Source: CAZHBD01 sp964530555
GTDB taxonomy: Bacteria; Patescibacteriota; Saccharimonadia; Saccharimonadales; AWTP1-31
Reading direction: 5' to 3'
DNA length: 30,024 bases
Assembly (NCBI GenBank): GCA_964530555.1
Contig: CAZHBD010000004.1
Coordinates: forward strand, 1-30,024
Shown here one piece after another: positions 22,343 through 29,072 of the stretch. A program made the translations under genes and the position numbers. The first letter of the stretch is position 1; every line of letters starts with the position of its first letter. The notes under the pieces are model-generated. The model worked only from the letters and a program-made list of their open reading frames with translations. It was not told the origin of the DNA and searched no databases.

Positions 22343-23851
22343 ATGACACTAATACAACCTAGAGACTTCACCGAGCCAGCTGGTGCTGAAATAGCAACTG
22401 AGGTCGTGGGACCAACCATTACTGAGATGTATGCTGCAGGCATTGTTACTGAAGTCACAAATCCAGTAACCGCCATTCCAACAGAAGTAATCAAGGTAGT
22501 CGGTAATTTCGCTATCGAGCTTGAAGGCCGCCGCGAGGAGCTGACTCCCGATCAAGTGTTTATTCTCAATGCGTTGCTCTGTGCCCGCGGTAAGGAAGTA
22601 AGCCGCAAAGATATTGACCATTTAGGTTTTCGTGAGGGCGAGAAAAAGACTGTGCTTGATCGGGCTTATCATACTGCACGACGGCGCTTAGAACAACTAG
22701 CTTTACCAGAGGCAGGAGTGGTGGTGCAAGCAAATGGTTCCACCAGTGCTCGTTTATATCGGTTTAACCCCAAAGTCACTGTTGAAGAGGCAAGGCTAGA
22801 TGTTACGGGGGTTGCTTCTGCTGCCAAGATATCGTTTATTACTGAACGAGAACGTAAGGCGGCAACTCCCCCAGCAGAAAGGACACCAAAAAAGCTCAAA
22901 AAGACTAGAAGTGCACCAGAGGCTGGCCCGTCGAAAGACGAACTCGATATCATTCGTCTGTATCTGTCGGATATAGGCAATGTTCCGTTGCTTACTGCTG
23001 AGGACGAAAAGCATTTAGCGCAAGCTGTAGAGGCTGGCCGTGAAGCTCAGGCACGTCTTGCAGCAGAAGATCTTAGCCCAGCTCAAAAGCGACAGCTCCG
23101 TCAACAAATTCAAGCTGGCCGTGAAGCTCATGACCAGTTTGTGGAGGCTAATTTACGCCTAGTAGTTAGTATCGCCAAAAAGTATCGAACTTCGGGCATG
23201 GCACTCGAGGATTTGATCCAAGAGGGGAATCTTGGTGTTATGCACGCTGTTGACAAGTTTGACTGGCGAAAAGGTTTCAAGTTTTCAACATATTCCACAT
23301 GGTGGATTCGCCAAGCCATTACTCGGGCTATCGCCGACCAGAAACGCACCATACGCCTGCCGGTGCATATGAATGACAAGCTCGCCGCTCTCTTTAAGGC
23401 AAGGCGGCAGCTAACAGAGGGCTTAGGTCGTGAGCCTACGCTTGATGAGTTGGCCAAACAGCTAGAGATGACACCTCAGAAAGTGCAAGAACTCATTCTA
23501 CTTGATCGAATGCCCGAATCGTTGGATCGCAGTTTAAGTGATGAGCCAGGCAGTGCCAGTATGGGTGATATGGTGGGAAGCACGGAAGCGGCGCTAGATT
23601 TTGAGGCAGCGCTACAGTCTGTTGCTGGCCAAGAACTGCTCATGCTGATTGAGCACTCGTCTCTCGAGGAGCGATCGCGCAATGTCCTGAGACTTCGCCA
23701 TGGTATTGGCTGCGAGCCACACACGCTTGAAGAGGTCGGCAAAATTATGGGCATAACTCGCGAGCGTGTTCGTCAGATAGAGAAGCAGGCCTATAGTACA
23801 TTGCGGAGTTCAAGGGTGTCAGTTCGTAAAGAAGACTGGCTATATGACTGA
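22343..23851 (+). CDS. Winged-helix/sigma-70 fusion protein A
   Basis: This 502-residue protein has two parts. Residues about 50-145 look like an OmpR/PhoB-type winged helix (LTPDQVFILNALLCARGKEV, TVLDRAYHTARRRLEQL, wing ending ARLYRFNP). After a Lys/Pro linker (about 165-198) comes a full sigma-70 core: region 1.2 IIRLYLSDIGNVPLLTAEDE (203-222), region 2 with EANLRLVVSIAKKY, DLIQEGNLGVMHAVDKFD and KFSTYSTWWIRQAITRAIAD, region 2.4 QKRTIRLPVHM, region 3, and region 4.2 ITRERVRQIE (471-480). Region 2.4 is close to RpoD, so it should read a similar -10 box. It is the first of three tandem paralogues with own promoters. The normal region 1.1 is absent. Its function is not described to my knowledge. 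Confidence 0.85.
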   Translation: MTLIQPRDFTEPAGAEIATEVVGPTITEMYAAGIVTEVTNPVTAIPTEVIKVVGNFAIELEGRREELTPDQVFILNALLCARGKEVSRKDIDHLGFREGEKKTVLDRAYHTARRRLEQLALPEAGVVVQANGSTSARLYRFNPKVTVEEARLDVTGVASAAKISFITERERKAATPPAERTPKKLKKTRSAPEAGPSKDELDIIRLYLSDIGNVPLLTAEDEKHLAQAVEAGREAQARLAAEDLSPAQKRQLRQQIQAGREAHDQFVEANLRLVVSIAKKYRTSGMALEDLIQEGNLGVMHAVDKFDWRKGFKFSTYSTWWIRQAITRAIADQKRTIRLPVHMNDKLAALFKARRQLTEGLGREPTLDELAKQLEMTPQKVQELILLDRMPESLDRSLSDEPGSASMGDMVGSTEAALDFEAALQSVAGQELLMLIEHSSLEERSRNVLRLRHGIGCEPHTLEEVGKIMGITRERVRQIEKQAYSTLRSSRVSVRKEDWLYD

Positions 23852-23900
23852 ATTTTGTTGTATACATTGCCAAATAAGTATGTGATATTTACATTTTGCT

Positions 23901-23928
23901 TTGTAATTGGAACAGATCTATCTACAAT
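23901..23928 (+). promoter_or_regulatory. Promoter of sigma-fusion gene B
   Basis: -35 TTGTAA (23901-23906), 16-bp spacer, -10 TACAAT (23923-23928), eleven bases before ATG 23940. It has the same -10 and spacer length as genes A and C. It supports ATG 23940 over the in-frame ATG at 23907, which lies inside the promoter spacer. Confidence 0.6.
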
Positions 23929-23939
23929 TGACTCATCTT

Positions 23940-24851
23940 ATGGCTCATCCAAATGATCTTACACCCCAACTTCTAGACGGTGCTGAAAGCATCACGGGTC
24001 GTGCGCAGAGGGCAGTAGACAATGCAACGAGTGCATTTGGGCTGGTTTTAGGTAGTTTTGCGCTAGATGCTCTAACGCCTGAGGATATTGAACCTGAGTG
24101 CAAAGACCAAATTGGGCGAATCTGCAATGATTTAGCGGGAATAGTGTTGCAGGCAGGTAAGGCTTTGCAGGAGGCTACAGCTGCAGGTCTTTTCGATCCG
24201 ACTACAGTGGCGCAAGTTGGATCAGCGCCCATGCGTTTTGCCCCACTTGCGCTAGGAGCAGTAGACGCAAATGGGCACAGCGGTCCAATACCTTCTGATC
24301 AAGCAGTTGTGAAGGGGGATGTCGGTGGACAAGTCACAGGGGAACTAGCTGCAGACACGCCTGGCACACCAAGGAGCCGCGAATCACGGTACGAAACAGA
24401 CAACCCAATCTATAAGGGTCTACTACAAGGCATTGCAAACCCCGAAACAGCCAGCCCAGACTTTGTTGTTGAAATTCTAGATGATGTTACAGTCCGAGTA
24501 GGTGAAACTGTTCACAGGTTATCCCATCATGAAGTATTTCTGCTGAATGTTTTGTTGCTTCATCGCGATGAATTTATTGCTCGCAACACCTGGTACGAAC
24601 ACGGTTTTCACGATCAAGCCCCCAATGAAGCCGCAAAAAGCTCAGCATTCACGCATGCCAAAAGGATTTTTGAAAAACTAGCTCACCCCGAAGGCACGGT
24701 CATTATGGATAATGGTAAAAGGGCCGCCGCCCTTCAGTACCGGATCCGAGATGAGGTGACGGTTACCGATAAGCGTGTTAAAGAAGATTCTGGGGCAGCT
24801 GCCGTTGAGGACATCCCAGCCGTTGAAGTAAAAAAAAGAACCAACACCTAG
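23940..24851 (+). CDS. Winged-helix/sigma fusion protein B, N-terminal part (frame broken)
   Basis: This 303-residue product has an N-terminal helical region of about 100 residues not found in A or C, a low-complexity linker, the short motif NPIYKGLL (155-162, also in C), and a winged-helix-like domain at about 176-272 (LSHHEVFLLNVLLLHRDEFI, AFTHAKRIFEKLAHPEGTVI, LQYRIRDEV) that aligns with the same domain in A and C. It ends at TAG 24849, 12 nt after an A8 run (24830-24837). Removing one A joins it in frame to the sigma core that follows, giving about 662 residues. So this is most likely half of one gene, split by a mutation, an assembly indel, or bypassed by slippage. Confidence 0.7.
   Translation: MAHPNDLTPQLLDGAESITGRAQRAVDNATSAFGLVLGSFALDALTPEDIEPECKDQIGRICNDLAGIVLQAGKALQEATAAGLFDPTTVAQVGSAPMRFAPLALGAVDANGHSGPIPSDQAVVKGDVGGQVTGELAADTPGTPRSRESRYETDNPIYKGLLQGIANPETASPDFVVEILDDVTVRVGETVHRLSHHEVFLLNVLLLHRDEFIARNTWYEHGFHDQAPNEAAKSSAFTHAKRIFEKLAHPEGTVIMDNGKRAAALQYRIRDEVTVTDKRVKEDSGAAAVEDIPAVEVKKRTNT
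24830..24837 (+). other. A8 homopolymer at the frameshift point of gene B
   Basis: Eight A residues sit where the two reading frames meet. The sigma frame is open from 24832 onward (a TAA in that frame ends at 24831), and the upstream frame continues to TAG 24849-24851. One A fewer restores a single frame. Runs of this length are known sites for polymerase slippage and for sequencing errors. Confidence 0.7.
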
Positions 24852-25023
24852 GCCAACCGACTCCTTCGACGATGACACCCCAGCCCGAACACTTGCTAAC
24901 TCTGGATTCAAACCCAAGGGAAGAGAGCTCAGAACCCCGATCTCCCTTCAGCCGCGTATAGCCAGAGCGCGAACAGTTCGTAGTGCAAGGCAAACAAGCG
25001 TTGATATTGACGATGACATCGGG

Positions 25024-25929
25024 ATGTACCTCAATGCAATCGGTCAGTTTGCTCTGCTAACGCCCGAACAAGAAATTGGGCTGTACGAACTCATGCAACA
25101 GGGTCAGGAGGCGTTCGATCAATTGCAGTCCCTGCCAGCTGATGCTCCGCAAGACGTGATTTTTGCGCTAAGACGACAAGTACAGCGTGGTGTGGATGCT
25201 CGTGAAGATTTTATTAACGCCAACTACCGTTTAGTTGTCTCGGTTGCAAAAAAATACCAGGCAACAGGAGTCCCATTACTAGATTTAGTCCAAGAAGGCA
25301 ATCTTGGGTTGATGCGTGCCGTTGACAAGTTTGATGGGCGGAAAGGGTTTAGGTTTAGCACCTACGGGGTGTGGTGGATCAGGCAGTTTATCACGAGGTA
25401 CGTAACGATGCACGGGAGGGGCACTAAGCTGCCGACTCGTATGGGTGATTTGCTCTACAAGCTTAGTTTACTAGAGCAAGCCAGCGAACGGGATGGTGAG
25501 GTACTAACTGACGAAGATATTAAGCAGCGTTTGGATATCACCCCAAATGAACTCGAAAACTTACGTCTAGCACAACTTGCAGCTTCGCCTGTGGCGTACA
25601 ATCGAGGTATATCTGAAGATGGGGATGCAGAATTAATTGATTTTGTTGGTGACGGACGGCAAGCTGAGCAGTTAGACGAAGTTGATATGCAGATTGACTT
25701 CAAGCGCCTCCTTCACGTACTACGTGACGTGCTTGATGACCGTGAGTTAAAAATTCTTATTGCTCGAAACGAACTCGTGGATGGGCTAGATACTGGGTTC
25801 GCTGATCTTGCCGGAGAGCTGGGTCTATCTCGAGAACGTATCAGGCAGTTGTACCTGCTTGTGTTAGCAAAGCTACGGCATCCATCGGTTATGAATAAGC
25901 TGAGAGATTTTGAAGGTCTATATGACTGA
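25024..25929 (+). CDS. Winged-helix/sigma fusion protein B, sigma-70 core part
   Basis: From the only start-like codon, this is 301 residues with region 1.2 (YLNAIGQFALLTPEQE), region 2 (NYRLVVSVAKKYQATGVPLL, DLVQEGNLGLMRAVDKFD, FRFSTYGVWWIRQFITRYV), a strongly altered 2.4 (TMHGRGTKLPTRM), region 3, and region 4.2 (LSRERIRQLYLLVLAKLRHP). The reading frame is open 192 nt further upstream to 24832, encoding a linker with DIDDDIG that matches the DELDII start of region 1.2 in gene A. ATG 25024 thus falls inside a conserved helix and has neither ribosome site nor -10 box. It is therefore probably not an independent gene. Its last 14 nt around the stop are identical to those of gene A. Confidence 0.75.
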   Translation: MYLNAIGQFALLTPEQEIGLYELMQQGQEAFDQLQSLPADAPQDVIFALRRQVQRGVDAREDFINANYRLVVSVAKKYQATGVPLLDLVQEGNLGLMRAVDKFDGRKGFRFSTYGVWWIRQFITRYVTMHGRGTKLPTRMGDLLYKLSLLEQASERDGEVLTDEDIKQRLDITPNELENLRLAQLAASPVAYNRGISEDGDAELIDFVGDGRQAEQLDEVDMQIDFKRLLHVLRDVLDDRELKILIARNELVDGLDTGFADLAGELGLSRERIRQLYLLVLAKLRHPSVMNKLRDFEGLYD

Positions 25930-25979
25930 ATATTCCTGGGTGAATTCGCAGGAGTAGAGGCTGTGTAAAGACCTTATGC

Positions 25980-26007
25980 TTGCAACAGAGGTCGTAAGCG
26001 GTACAAT
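25980..26007 (+). promoter_or_regulatory. Promoter of sigma-fusion gene C
   Basis: -35 TTGCAA (25980-25985), 16-bp spacer, -10 TACAAT (26002-26007), nine bases before ATG 26017. It shares ATGCTTGCA and several spacer positions with the gene A promoter. Confidence 0.65.
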
Positions 26008-26016
26008 AGAGGCCTT

Positions 26017-27606
26017 ATGTCAATGAATACCATTGAACACGATGCAGGCGCTATGCATAGCCCTGAGTTGGCTATGGCCGGTAACGGCTTTCCGCCGGAA
26101 GACTCAACCGTACCAATGGTTGCCGCAACATCAATTATTGATACCACTGACATGGAGCGGGCACGTGAAGCAATCGAGCAAAACCCACTGTACCAGGGTA
26201 TTCTGCTTGATCCACCACATACTCCCGCGGAGCTTCCGGAGTACACCCTTTTGATAACCGGGGACAACACGCTGCAACTGGAAGGGCGGACCGCTACGCT
26301 TACCAATGATCAGGTCTTTGTCTTAAATCTACTGTTAATTAACAGGGGTAAATTTCTAAAGCGTGGTGACTTCATCACGGCGGGTTTTCGAGCTGGTTCG
26401 AGGAGCGAAGGTAGTAAGGATTCTTTGCTGGCACGGGCTCGTAAACAACTGACCAAACTAGAATTTTCAGAGCTTGGCCCTGTGGTAACGACGGCGGGCG
26501 AGACGGCTCGTGACAAGTGTTATGGCTTGGACCCACGAGTAGTGTTTGATGACCAGCGTGAAACGAGTGAAGCAGTCTCGGTGAAAGACATGTCGCAGTA
26601 TGAGTATCCAAACGCGCACACCACAGCATCAATAACTGACAGCAAAAGAGGTGGTCAGTCTAGAATGCCAAAAGGTGCACCAAAAGTCGTTGACCCAACC
26701 GACCCAGTACGCCTGTATCTCGACGAAATAGGCAGAACCCCTTTGCTGACTCGTGACGATGAGATACGGCTTGCCCAGGTCAGAGATCGAGGCATCGCAG
26801 CACAGCAAAAGCTGGCAAAGCTAGATTCGGAACTGCATGGTACGCAAAGAGCTGAGTTGCTGCGAGAGATAACTGAAGGTGACGAGGCCAAAAAGCGGTT
26901 CATCGAGGCTAATCTGCGGCTGGCAGTTTCTGTGGCCAAAAAGTTCCAAGCCTCTGGGGTGCCACTGCTTGATCTAATCCAGTTTGGCAATGATGGCTTA
27001 ATGCATGCGGTTGATAAATTTGAGTGGCAAAGGGGTTTCAAGTTTTCGACCTACGCAACGTGGTGGATTCGCCAAGCAATCGGTAGGGGAATTGCCAAAG
27101 AGCTGCGATTAATACAATTGCCGATAAATTTGCACGAAAAAGTCGGTCGCTTGCGTCGCGAAATTATAGCGCTCGAGAACACTCTGAACCGCGAACCAAC
27201 GGTCGATGATATAGCGGCCAGTTTACACATGACCCCAGGTGAGGTGAGTCAACTTCTGGCACTAGAGCCTGCGATGCAGTTTATTGACGCCCCGTTGTCC
27301 GAAGATAGCTCGTCGACCCATGCTGACATGATCGCCGATCCCCGTAGTGCTGAGGGCTATGAGGGCGTGGAGCAGGACTTCGTGCGGCAGGCCTTAGTAA
27401 AGGCTTTGTCTTACCTCGATCAACGAGAGCGAGATGTCCTTTCGATTCGTTTTGGACTCGATGACGGCCAGCCAAAGTCTCTAGAAGCAGCCAGTGAAAT
27501 CCTTAGGCTGAACAGGGAGTCTATCCGGCAGGCTGAACGACGTGGGCTTGCTAAACTACGGCATCCAGCCTTTCCCACAAGCAAGTTGCTTGAAGCGATG
27601 CTGTAA
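26017..27606 (+). CDS. Winged-helix/sigma-70 fusion protein C
   Basis: This 529-residue protein has the same plan as A. NPLYQGILL (56-64) precedes the winged-helix-like domain at about 76-175 (LTNDQVFVLNLLLINRGKFL, SLLARARKQLTKLEF, CYGLDPRVVF). A linker of about 50 residues leads to region 1.2 VRLYLDEIGRTPLLTRDDE (231-249), region 2 with EANLRLAVSVAKKF, LDLIQFGNDGLMHAVDKF and FKFSTYATWWIRQAIGRGIA, a diverged 2.4 KELRLIQLPINL, region 3 ENTLNREPTVDDIAASLHMT, and region 4.2 LNRESIRQAERRGLAKLRHP (498-517). Glu of DLIQEGN is Phe here, and the Thr that contacts the -10 box in RpoD is Gly. It has its own promoter and is the last of the tandem set. It probably directs polymerase to a different promoter class. 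Confidence 0.85.
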   Translation: MSMNTIEHDAGAMHSPELAMAGNGFPPEDSTVPMVAATSIIDTTDMERAREAIEQNPLYQGILLDPPHTPAELPEYTLLITGDNTLQLEGRTATLTNDQVFVLNLLLINRGKFLKRGDFITAGFRAGSRSEGSKDSLLARARKQLTKLEFSELGPVVTTAGETARDKCYGLDPRVVFDDQRETSEAVSVKDMSQYEYPNAHTTASITDSKRGGQSRMPKGAPKVVDPTDPVRLYLDEIGRTPLLTRDDEIRLAQVRDRGIAAQQKLAKLDSELHGTQRAELLREITEGDEAKKRFIEANLRLAVSVAKKFQASGVPLLDLIQFGNDGLMHAVDKFEWQRGFKFSTYATWWIRQAIGRGIAKELRLIQLPINLHEKVGRLRREIIALENTLNREPTVDDIAASLHMTPGEVSQLLALEPAMQFIDAPLSEDSSSTHADMIADPRSAEGYEGVEQDFVRQALVKALSYLDQRERDVLSIRFGLDDGQPKSLEAASEILRLNRESIRQAERRGLAKLRHPAFPTSKLLEAML

Positions 27607-27619
27607 TCAGAAAATTTAC

Positions 27620-27648
27620 TTGAAAAATAAGCCAAAATATGCTAATGT
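27620..27648 (+). promoter_or_regulatory. Promoter of the unrecognised gene at 27672 (twin 2)
   Basis: -35 TTGAAA (27620-27625), 17-bp spacer, -10 TAATGT (27643-27648), 23 bases before ATG 27672. The 27619-27650 stretch matches 13589-13620 at 30 of 32 positions. Similarity stops abruptly on both sides. Confidence 0.65.
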
Positions 27649-27671
27649 TTTAGTTAGGATACAAAACAAAC

Positions 27672-28949
27672 ATGCTCAAAGGTTTATTGCAACGTCATCA
27701 TGGAACAGCACAGACTGAAGCTCTGTCGGTGCCGTCAGAAAAGCCCTCTGTAGCTGATGCGTCTGAGACTCTTGGCAGGGTTGTGCTTGGAGCGGAACCT
27801 GACCAAGGCAAAACACCTGTAGTGACGGAAGTTTCCAGAAGTTATGAAATGGCTACAATGGAATTTCAGTTACCCGATACAACACGCACTACAGAAGATC
27901 TGACTCTTTTGACCGGCCAAAATTCCGATATCTACTGGCTGCTCGTCAACGACCCCGTAGCTCATGAAGGTATGATTGCTCATGGCCCGGCTTATTTCGA
28001 TATGCCAGAAAGCCGTCAGCATGCTCGATATGTCCAAGTTTTTGGTAATGACATACCCGATAGAGCCAATGATAAACCCTATACGATTTTTTGGTATCAA
28101 AAAGATAATGCAGGGCTCATCCATCATCGTGGAACGCGCGCTCACATAACCAATCTTTCTCGGCATTTAACGCCTTCTACTGTTGAGGGTCAGCAAGATG
28201 CTTACGGTAGGCCGCGTCCTCTTGCTGTGGAGACATCCCTGCCATATATCGAGTATAGAGACCAAGATCCTTACCACCGCTTGGCGGCTATACGTGAGGC
28301 GTTTAGATATCTTGGTTTTGATAAGGGACAGTTCCCATCGCCACAAACATTCCAAGCTCGGATGGATCAACTCTGTGCCACGGACAAAACCAGCGGCCTG
28401 TATTTTCCTAAGATTCGTTTGTTACCGGGTGGCGGCTTAAAAGCGACGCCGTATTTATCGGCATACGCAGACAAAGAACATGCCGTAGCAACTAACAGTT
28501 TTTTGCACTACTTCCATGATGTGGCTAGTGAGCATTTGCAGGCTTTGATGGAAGACGGCGAGCCACTGATGGATTTGTTAGCCGCATTTGCACAAATAGC
28601 TCTTGATCCAAAAAAAACGATTACCTTTGATTATCAACGTTCCCCTAACGACGTCACAGGTACACTTGCTGGGGAGGACAAGCTAAAGCAAGCAACAGTC
28701 ACGATTGATGCTATGACAATGCTCATGGCCAAACGGCATGGCGCTGAGGCAAAGACACAGGATGAACTGCTGTCAGTGGCAGACTGCATAGTAAATGCAG
28801 TCAAAGGAAGCCGAAAAGCAAAAAGGATTCCTTTTATCACTGATATGCTGAAATCAAAACGCATACAAACAGTTGATGAACTCACAGGCAAGACGGTGGT
28901 TAATGAAGTATCGCGCCTGACTCTGCAACGTCTCGCCAATGCAGCCTAG
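27672..28949 (+). CDS. Unrecognised 425-residue protein
   Basis: I do not recognise this protein. Residues 1-75 are polar and probably disordered. Then comes a compact-looking alpha/beta region (SDIYWLLVNDPVAHEGMIAH about 84-103, YVQVFGNDIPDR, YTIFWYQKDN), a middle part rich in Tyr/His/Arg (SLPYIEYRDQDPYHRLAAI, LPGGGLKATPYLSAYADKEH) and C-terminal helices with ITDMLKSKRIQTVDELTGKT. No signal peptide, membrane helix, P-loop or clear metal motif was found. It has a 23-nt leader with only a weak AGGA. It follows the three sigma-fusion genes, and its promoter is a near copy of that of the putative metalloprotease at 13625, so control by one of the sigma fusions is possible. Confidence 0.65.
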   Translation: MLKGLLQRHHGTAQTEALSVPSEKPSVADASETLGRVVLGAEPDQGKTPVVTEVSRSYEMATMEFQLPDTTRTTEDLTLLTGQNSDIYWLLVNDPVAHEGMIAHGPAYFDMPESRQHARYVQVFGNDIPDRANDKPYTIFWYQKDNAGLIHHRGTRAHITNLSRHLTPSTVEGQQDAYGRPRPLAVETSLPYIEYRDQDPYHRLAAIREAFRYLGFDKGQFPSPQTFQARMDQLCATDKTSGLYFPKIRLLPGGGLKATPYLSAYADKEHAVATNSFLHYFHDVASEHLQALMEDGEPLMDLLAAFAQIALDPKKTITFDYQRSPNDVTGTLAGEDKLKQATVTIDAMTMLMAKRHGAEAKTQDELLSVADCIVNAVKGSRKAKRIPFITDMLKSKRIQTVDELTGKTVVNEVSRLTLQRLANAA

Positions 28950-29059
28950 CTGGTCGTAAAATTCATTAAACTGTTAAGAATTGCTTCCGTCTAGCACACA
29001 CGACAGTGCCTTAGTAGATCAACCCAACAAGCTCCTTCTGGGTAGATTCTCCAATAGCG

Positions 29060-29065
29060 TATACT
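29060..29065 (+). promoter_or_regulatory. -10 box of polA
   Basis: TATACT is seven bases before ATG 29073. The 123-bp gap before polA otherwise holds only a weak AT-rich inverted repeat (28960-28982). Confidence 0.5.
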
Positions 29066-29072
29066 GTTGGGT

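Noticed and set aside
23870..23895. A third copy of the twin promoter upstream of gene B (GCCAAATAAGTATG)
   Set aside because: Only the GCCAAA core and a few scattered bases agree; too weak to separate from AT-rich background.
25024..25060. ATG 25024 as the true start of an independent sigma factor
   Set aside because: The frame is open 192 nt upstream with linker and region 1.2 residues matching gene A; there is no ribosome site or -10 box before this ATG.
28960..28982. Hairpin after the 27672 gene as a terminator
   Set aside because: AATTC/GAATT stem is short, AT-rich, contains a bulge and lacks a T-run.
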